From assembly GCA_021849435.1 (NCBI GenBank), contig JAJZSX010000055.1, positions 1 through 10,432 of the forward strand: 10,432 nucleotides of DNA, given 5' to 3'. The notes beneath the pieces are model-generated. The model was not told where the DNA came from and did not search any database. It worked only from the letters and a program-made list of their open reading frames with translations. This DNA is from Actinomycetes bacterium. Lineage in GTDB: Bacteria > Actinomycetota > Acidimicrobiia > Acidimicrobiales > RAAP-2. This document shows, one piece after another, positions 6,557 to 10,432 of this stretch; positions within the stretch are counted from its first letter, which is position 1, and the number at the start of each line of letters is the position of its first letter. The translations under genes and the position numbers were made by a program.

Positions 6557-7327
6557 TCATCTCGACATCTCCCATCCGTCGAGGAGACGGCGGAGTCGTC
6601 GCTCTGCCCGGGCCCGACGCATGCGCAGCGCGTCGTAGGTCTCTCCGGATCTGGCCGCGAACTCGCGAAGCGTGAGGCCTCGGCCCCTCGTGGCCTCGAG
6701 AAGGCGACGCTCCTCGGCGTCGATGACACGAGCGCTCACCGCTCGACTCAGCTGGTCCTCAAGCAGGAAGGTCTCGTCGTGCGCTTCGTCGACCACGTCA
6801 ACGTCGTCGATCAGTGACTCTGCGGCCACGTTACGACGGGCCATCCGATGCATCTGCGCGTCGGTTGAGCGCAGGCTGTGGCGCACGACGAAGTCAACCC
6901 TCTCACCTTCGACCAGCTCGTGGGTCCACTGCAGGGCCTCGGCGGCGTGGGCGAACACCTCAGACACCATGTCCTCGCTCGGTTGGCCCCGACCCAGGCG
7001 CCGGGCGACGCGCTCCAAATCTCGTCCGAGAGCGACGAGCGCTGGGAGTTGAAACTCGGGCTCGACGGCTGTCCATTCGAGCAGCTCTTCGAGGGCCCGT
7101 CGTTGGTCCAGGCTCCGACCCTGGAGGCGAAGGACCCACTCCAGGGCGTTCGAGGCGCCGGACAGGTCGAGGCAGTAGTGCTCGAGCTTGGCCATAAGCG
7201 CCCGGCCCGAGGATCCCGCGGAGCGAGCCCCCAGGTCGGTTACCAACAGGGACATGAATGTGGGTGTGTAGTTCATGTCGGCAGAGGACCAATATGAATT
7301 CACGACTTCGCACCCAAGGTTCGTCAT
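6557..7327 (-). CDS. Sigma-70-like regulatory protein
   Basis: A 256-residue protein whose C-terminus (residues about 202-250) looks like sigma region 4: an acidic lead-in (DAEERRLLEATRGRG), then the helix-turn-helix LTLREFAARSGETYDALRMR and a basic tail RARAERRLRRLL. The middle (about 95-190) has the helical character of region 2, but I cannot pick out its usual -10 recognition signature. The first 60 residues match nothing. It may be a divergent sigma factor or a stand-alone DNA-binding protein. The ATG at 7327 has a partial ribosome site (GTGAG, 5 bases upstream); ATG codons at 7276 and 7255 are alternatives. It is transcribed like rep, 73 bases downstream of the rep stop, so read-through is possible. 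It is also convergent with the membrane BTAD gene, suggesting antagonistic or paired control (inference). Confidence 0.6.
   Translation of the reverse strand: MTNLGCEVVNSYWSSADMNYTPTFMSLLVTDLGARSAGSSGRALMAKLEHYCLDLSGASNALEWVLRLQGRSLDQRRALEELLEWTAVEPEFQLPALVALGRDLERVARRLGRGQPSEDMVSEVFAHAAEALQWTHELVEGERVDFVVRHSLRSTDAQMHRMARRNVAAESLIDDVDVVDEAHDETFLLEDQLSRAVSARVIDAEERRLLEATRGRGLTLREFAARSGETYDALRMRRARAERRLRRLLDGWEMSR
6561..6583 (+). terminator. Hairpin after the membrane BTAD gene
   Basis: CTCGAC (6561-6566) pairs with GTCGAG (6578-6583) across 11 bases, 9 bases past the stop of the plus-strand gene and inside the 3' end of the convergent sigma-like gene. There is no T tract. It is the only stem I see that could end transcription at this tight convergent junction. 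Confidence 0.3.
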
Positions 7328-7428
7328 GTGAACTCACAATCCGTGCCGGCACTGGTGTTTCGACCACCTCGGCGGTCGGTTACCGACATCTCATGACGTG
7401 TCATGACGGATCACCAAAACCGTCATGA
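7327..7428. promoter_or_regulatory. Palindrome-dense strip between rep and the sigma-like gene
   Basis: Five inverted repeats sit in about 100 bases. TGTGA-AC-TCACA (7327-7338) overlaps the sigma-like start codon. GTGCCGGCAC (7343-7352) is a perfect palindrome. GTCGGT-T-ACCGAC spans 7375-7387. TCATGAC-GT-GTCATGA spans 7391-7406. TCATGACGG (7401-7409) pairs with CCGTCATGA (7420-7428) over a 10-base loop and overlaps the rep stop. The strip must hold any promoter of the sigma-like gene, and the last hairpin may terminate rep transcription. The density also suits operators or a replication origin; the sequence alone does not decide. Confidence 0.5.
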
Positions 7429-8753
7429 TCGGCGCCGCGACGCGCTTCGAAAGCCTCCTCGCGCAGTTCGCGCTGCATGGCGAAGAGGACCTCGGCCCAC
7501 GCGCTCGAACGGGGGTCGTCATATCCCCGGCCCTCGTAGTGGAACGTCCCCGCCAGCGACGTGACCCCGCTGGAAGCAACCATGAAGGACGTTCGGGCTT
7601 CTCGCAGTTCGCGAAAGGTCGTAGAGTAGCCGCGTGACTTTGTGATCAGTTGGCCGGTGAAGCCGAGGGCGTGGGCGTGGTCGCGCAGTCGCAGGTGCGC
7701 CAGTTCCGACCTCCCCCCGAGGTCCCAGGCGGCGAGGGCGAGGCGGCGAACGTGGGGATCGCCGACCACGGAAACGATCTGGCGACGGGAGCGAAACCGA
7801 CGAGCCAACTCGCTTCGCCCACCCGTCGTCTTGGTGGCGTACTTCGCGATGTAGGACGACACCCTGGGCGCGCCACTGGGTTCACTCACCAGGTCGCGGA
7901 TGTCCATGATCGTCCCCCAGCGCAGTTCCCGACTGCGTAGATCAGTCACGCTCGCTCGTCGCACCGCGCGACGGATCACTTCGGCCAGCAACTCACTGGT
8001 GATCCACGACGGAGGCTCCGATATGGCGCCCTCGGGCCCGTCAACACGAAGGATGACGTGAAGGTGCACGAGACCGCGGCGCTGGACCTCGGCGACCTTG
8101 AGATAGTGCAACTGGGCCGCGCGGCGCAGCCTGACCTGGTTGAGCCCGCCCGCCTCCGCGAGGAGGCGCCGGATGAGCTGCACCGTGTTGTTCCAGAGGC
8201 GCGAGACGTGGGCGTTCCAGAGGACCGCGCCGTCGTAGTCAAAAAACTCCGGGCGCAGGGGCTTGCCCAGAACTGGATCGTCGAGCTCGTGGCGTTGGGT
8301 GCAGACGGGTACGTGCGCGTGAGTCTCCTGCGATGCGCGTTCGAAGAAATCCCTCGAAGCGTCGCCGAAAGTTCTCGAGATTGCGCCATCCGTCGATTCG
8401 CGAAGAGGATCTCGTCTGACGACGCATCCGCCGCTCGCAGTGATCGTGTGCACTGAACCGAATGACGGCGCGGTGAGCGTAACGAAGAGACGAGGGTGCG
8501 AAGCGACCGACGCCGGCGTGCCCTTGCCTCCAATCAGACCCGTCGAGACCAGGATCCACGCGTCCGCCCGATACAGATACGCGCACGCCGGACACACCAC
8601 TTCGCGACGGTCCTTGCAGGCGACGAGGAGCCTCTTGGAGTTCACTTCACCGGTCTCGGTGCTTACCACTTCGCCCGTCAAGCGAATCGGGTGCGAGCAG
8701 TTCCTTGCGAGATCGATCTCTCGCACCAGAGCGAGTCGCTCTTCCGCGTTCAC
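7401..8753 (-). CDS. repSA: RepSA-like rolling-circle replication initiator (HUH type)
   Basis: A 450-residue initiator that would nick the element's origin for rolling-circle replication in the cytoplasm. The start is the GTG at 8753, in a GTGA overlap with the translocase stop; the frame runs further upstream but only as a shadow of that gene. Family landmarks in order: CPAC metal-binding-like pair (54-57, with Cys19 and Cys46 nearby), FVTLTAPSFG (90-99), YDGAVLWNAH (173-182), VAEVQRRGLVHLHVILRVDGP (220-240) holding the HUH motif His230-Leu-His232, YIAKYATK (301-308) with the two candidate catalytic tyrosines 301 and 305, and ITKSRGYSTTFRELREAR (370-387), a stretch characteristic of RepSA proteins. 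Length is close to the pSAM2 type. Translation is probably coupled to the upstream gene, since no strong ribosome site precedes the GTG. No key residue appears lost. Confidence 0.9.
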   Translation of the reverse strand: MNAEERLALVREIDLARNCSHPIRLTGEVVSTETGEVNSKRLLVACKDRREVVCPACAYLYRADAWILVSTGLIGGKGTPASVASHPRLFVTLTAPSFGSVHTITASGGCVVRRDPLRESTDGAISRTFGDASRDFFERASQETHAHVPVCTQRHELDDPVLGKPLRPEFFDYDGAVLWNAHVSRLWNNTVQLIRRLLAEAGGLNQVRLRRAAQLHYLKVAEVQRRGLVHLHVILRVDGPEGAISEPPSWITSELLAEVIRRAVRRASVTDLRSRELRWGTIMDIRDLVSEPSGAPRVSSYIAKYATKTTGGRSELARRFRSRRQIVSVVGDPHVRRLALAAWDLGGRSELAHLRLRDHAHALGFTGQLITKSRGYSTTFRELREARTSFMVASSGVTSLAGTFHYEGRGYDDPRSSAWAEVLFAMQRELREEAFEARRGADHDGFGDPS

Positions 8754-10045
8754 GACGACGTCCGCAGCCGAAGGGCCCGGTCCGCCAGGCTGTCGATCTC
8801 CTCGTCCGACAAGTACGGCGTCATGATCAGCACGGGGACGCCGCCCTCGGCGAGGAGATAGCCGATGCCCCGGGTCGAGGGGTCGATTGTCGACGCCGAG
8901 AAACCCTGCTGGGCCCATCCCTGGCCGAGGATGGTGTCCGACGCATCGGTACTGGTGCAACGCATCGCCAGGCGAAACGAGAAGAGGTCGCGGATCCAGG
9001 TCGGGACCACCTCGTGGCTGGGTTTCTGGGTCGCTGCCACGACGATGATGCCGGCGGCTCGACCGCGCGATACGAGGTCGCGCAGCAGTTCGGCGAAGCG
9101 GTCGCGGGTTTCCTTCTTGCCGCCACGCAGGTAGAAGGCGAGCTCGTCGACGACGAGCAGGTGCAGGCCCTCGTTCTGGGCTCGCGTGATCTTGCGCTGA
9201 CGGGTCGCCGCGAGCACCTGGTAGCGAAAGTCCATGATCTGGCGAAGGCCTTCGAGAGCGGCCACCGCCTCGTCCTGATCCGCTCCGACAAATCGGTCAG
9301 CGACGTCCGCCCAAGCGGCGAGTTCCACCTGCTTGCCATCCAGCAGGGTGAGGCCCACCGACGGGTCGAGCGCGGCAGCGGCGATGATCGTGGAAAGCGC
9401 CACCGACTTACCGGATCCTGGCTCGCCGCCGATCAGCAAGTTGTGCTCGGGCAGGCCGATCTGAACCGCGAGGCCGTCTTGGCCGACGCCGAAATACACC
9501 GGCTCCCAGAGCGACGTCTCGTGAAGTTTCGTGAGAGGTGAAGCGAACTCTCGAGGGAAGGCGTTCGATCGAATCACCACGATCTCGACGTAGCGGGCGT
9601 TCTGAGGGATGACCTTTACCCGAACTTCACGTACTCCGAGTGCAGCAGCGAGTTCGGGCGCCCGATTCTTCATGACGGCAAAATGCAGCCCCATGGGAAG
9701 CGAGACCAGAAAGCGATAGCCGACGGGGATCTTGGCTGAACGAACGACCTTGGGGATCCGGCCCGACCGGCCAACGATGGCGCAATGCCACAGCCCCATA
9801 TGCAGCCAGAGGCGGGCGTGGTTCTCCCTGATCTGATTCGAGAGCCGCTCGCGAAGTTCGGGGCGAAGGAACCAGAGGGCCAGGCCCACTGCACCGACGA
9901 GCAATGGCCCACTAGGCCCTAGACGCCTCGAAAGGGATAGCGCGAGGAGGAGACCAACTGCAATTGAGAGCTCGACGCGGCGCCCCTGGATGTAGATACC
10001 CATCCAGGGGCGACGCTCGAACGCGGAGGATCCGCCGTTACGCAC
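8750..10045 (-). CDS. traSA: FtsK/SpoIIIE-type DNA translocase, TraSA-like conjugation protein
   Basis: A 431-residue membrane-linked ATPase. In AICEs this protein alone moves double-stranded element DNA between mycelial cells. I chose the GTG at 10045 because GGGGG lies 5 bases upstream and it overlaps the preceding gene by 8 bases; an ATG at 10003 would also keep every domain. Two hydrophobic segments (about 26-39 and 47-60) anchor the N-terminus. The motor domain shows Walker A GGEPGSGKS (206-214), Walker B LLVVDELAFY (296-305) and the sensor motif VVAATQKPS (335-343), followed by RDLFSFRLAMRC, the GQGWAQQGFS stretch and the Gly-rich GIGYLLAEGG, all typical of AICE FtsK proteins. There is no C-terminal gamma-like DNA-reading domain visible, as expected for this short class. 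The stop overlaps the rep start (GTGA). Confidence 0.9.
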   Translation of the reverse strand: MRNGGSSAFERRPWMGIYIQGRRVELSIAVGLLLALSLSRRLGPSGPLLVGAVGLALWFLRPELRERLSNQIRENHARLWLHMGLWHCAIVGRSGRIPKVVRSAKIPVGYRFLVSLPMGLHFAVMKNRAPELAAALGVREVRVKVIPQNARYVEIVVIRSNAFPREFASPLTKLHETSLWEPVYFGVGQDGLAVQIGLPEHNLLIGGEPGSGKSVALSTIIAAAALDPSVGLTLLDGKQVELAAWADVADRFVGADQDEAVAALEGLRQIMDFRYQVLAATRQRKITRAQNEGLHLLVVDELAFYLRGGKKETRDRFAELLRDLVSRGRAAGIIVVAATQKPSHEVVPTWIRDLFSFRLAMRCTSTDASDTILGQGWAQQGFSASTIDPSTRGIGYLLAEGGVPVLIMTPYLSDEEIDSLADRALRLRTSS

Positions 10046-10181
10046 GCTGGCCCCCGTTTCGCCGGCTCCACATCCACCAAGCGCCCGCGCCGAGCACGGC
10101 GAGCCCCATATGGGTAAGCGCCCACGCGAGGACGAACTGAACCAGAGTGGCAACGACGAGGAAGACGAGGAGCCGGCCCAC
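10038..10181 (-). CDS. Small membrane protein upstream of the translocase (SpdB-like position)
   Basis: A 47-residue protein starting at GTG 10181, whose first base is the last base of the upstream TAG stop (TAGTG), and ending at TAA 10040-10038, inside the first codons of the translocase gene. It is almost wholly hydrophobic: MGRLLVFLVVATLVQF, then VLAWALTHMGLAVLGAG, closing with a basic tail (SRRNGGQRA), so one or two membrane helices. Small membrane proteins in this position are common in actinomycete conjugative elements, where Spd proteins assist spread; sequence identity with any Spd protein is not claimed. The double overlap with both neighbours is strong evidence that it is translated. 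Its length lets it escape most gene callers. Confidence 0.75.
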   Translation of the reverse strand: MGRLLVFLVVATLVQFVLAWALTHMGLAVLGAGAWWMWSRRNGGQRA

Positions 10182-10432
10182 TACGCGCCGACCTTCACGG
10201 CCTCGACGCGGTCAGCACGAAAACTGACCCCGTGGTTCGTGCCAACCTCCCAGGTGCTCGCGACCAGGTTCGTCACCTTCACGAGGGTGAACTCGGCGAG
10301 ACCCTTGGGCTCTCCCGCCACCTTCACGGTGATCGAGTCCTTGATTCCCGTGCCAGCCGCGAAGAGCGGCACGTTGAACTGTGCGACGCCGTTCTCGTCC
10401 AACTTCGGTGCCCTGGTCTCGTAGTCGAGGAC
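10181..10432 (-). CDS. SCO3933-family-like small regulatory protein (5' end outside window)
   Basis: The last 83 codons of a gene whose start is beyond the right edge; an in-frame TTG at 10402 is internal, since the frame continues with a family-like DYET segment. The visible part reads as a beta-rich, OB-like small protein: DYETRAPKLDENGVAQFNV, then DSITVKVAGEPKGL, a VKVTNLVAS strand, and the closing WEVGTNHGVSFRADRVEAV. This pattern (V-x-G-E-P-x-G-L and H-G-V-S-F-R-A) is typical of the proteins annotated as SCO3933 family regulatory protein, which sit just before the FtsK gene in many actinomycete elements. Its precise role is not known to me; control of transfer or replication is the usual guess. 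Its stop shares one base with the next gene's start, so it belongs to the same transcription unit. Confidence 0.7.
   Translation of the reverse strand, partial: VLDYETRAPKLDENGVAQFNVPLFAAGTGIKDSITVKVAGEPKGLAEFTLVKVTNLVASTWEVGTNHGVSFRADRVEAVKVGA

Larger units (their letters stand above)
3282..10432. mobile_element. pSAM2-like actinomycete integrative and conjugative element, partial
   Basis: The element is inferred from a diagnostic gene set: SCO3933-like regulator, small membrane protein, FtsK/TraSA translocase, RepSA-like initiator, excisionase and tyrosine integrase. The integrase lies at one end, as is usual for AICEs. The left boundary is probably between 3183 and 3281; the right boundary is outside the window. 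The rep and xis genes, usually close, are separated by two regulatory genes (4908-7327). Whether genes left of 3282 belong to the element is unknown. Confidence 0.8.

Noticed and set aside
4638..6575. A 645-codon open frame on the minus strand, antisense to the membrane BTAD gene
   Set aside because: Its translation is Gly/Arg-rich with no recognisable domain, while the plus strand encodes a coherent signal-TM-winged helix-BTAD protein. Long antisense frames are common opposite GC-rich genes.
7381..7430. CRISPR-like or long iteron array at the repeated TCATGACG motifs
   Set aside because: Only three copies, very short and partly inverted, without spacers of regular length; better explained as overlapping palindromes.
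8705..9541. Plus-strand frame of 278 codons across the rep/translocase junction
   Set aside because: Its translation is low in hydrophobic order and matches no family; the minus strand has intact FtsK motifs over the same bases.

Overview
The window looks like part of an actinomycete integrative and conjugative element (AICE, pSAM2-like) beside a lower-GC block that carries a putative nuclease/ATPase. The organism is most likely an actinomycete (Actinomycetota). The support is a RepSA-type replication protein, a short FtsK/TraSA-type DNA translocase, an SCO3933-type small protein, frequent GTG starts and GTGA overlaps. GC is only moderately high by eye, so a lineage other than Streptomyces is plausible, but the exact taxon cannot be read from the sequence.

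Layout. 1-1899 (minus): C-terminally truncated AAA ATPase with a TOPRIM-like domain (OLD-like). 2058-2813 (minus): unrecognised helical protein, perhaps DUF5677-like. 2958-3182 (plus): small two-helix membrane protein. 3183-3281: gene-free strip with two hairpins, the likeliest place for the attachment site, though none is proven. 3282-4403 and 4400-4645 (minus): tyrosine integrase and excisionase with a 4-base stop/start overlap. 4646-4907: divergent promoter region. 4908-6551 (plus): secreted-domain / membrane-anchor / cytoplasmic winged-helix-BTAD regulator. 6557-7327 (minus): sigma-70-like protein, convergent with the regulator and only 5 bases from it. 7327-7428: palindrome-dense strip. 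7401-8753 (minus): RepSA-like HUH replication initiator. 8750-10045 (minus): FtsK/TraSA-like translocase. 10038-10181 (minus): 47-residue membrane protein, easily missed. 10181-10432 (minus): SCO3933-like regulatory protein, cut by the window edge.

How the genes work together. Reading leftwards from the right edge, the small regulatory protein, membrane peptide, translocase and Rep form one tightly overlapped transcription unit, the usual core of an AICE for rolling-circle replication and double-stranded conjugal transfer. The xis-int pair, normally next to rep, is separated from it here by about 2.7 kb holding a membrane-spanning BTAD regulator and a sigma-like protein. I infer that these two control the element, or a host programme, in response to an envelope signal. 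They are the most unusual part of the window. The left block may be host chromosome, a neighbouring island, or defence cargo next to the integration point; its membership in the element is not established.
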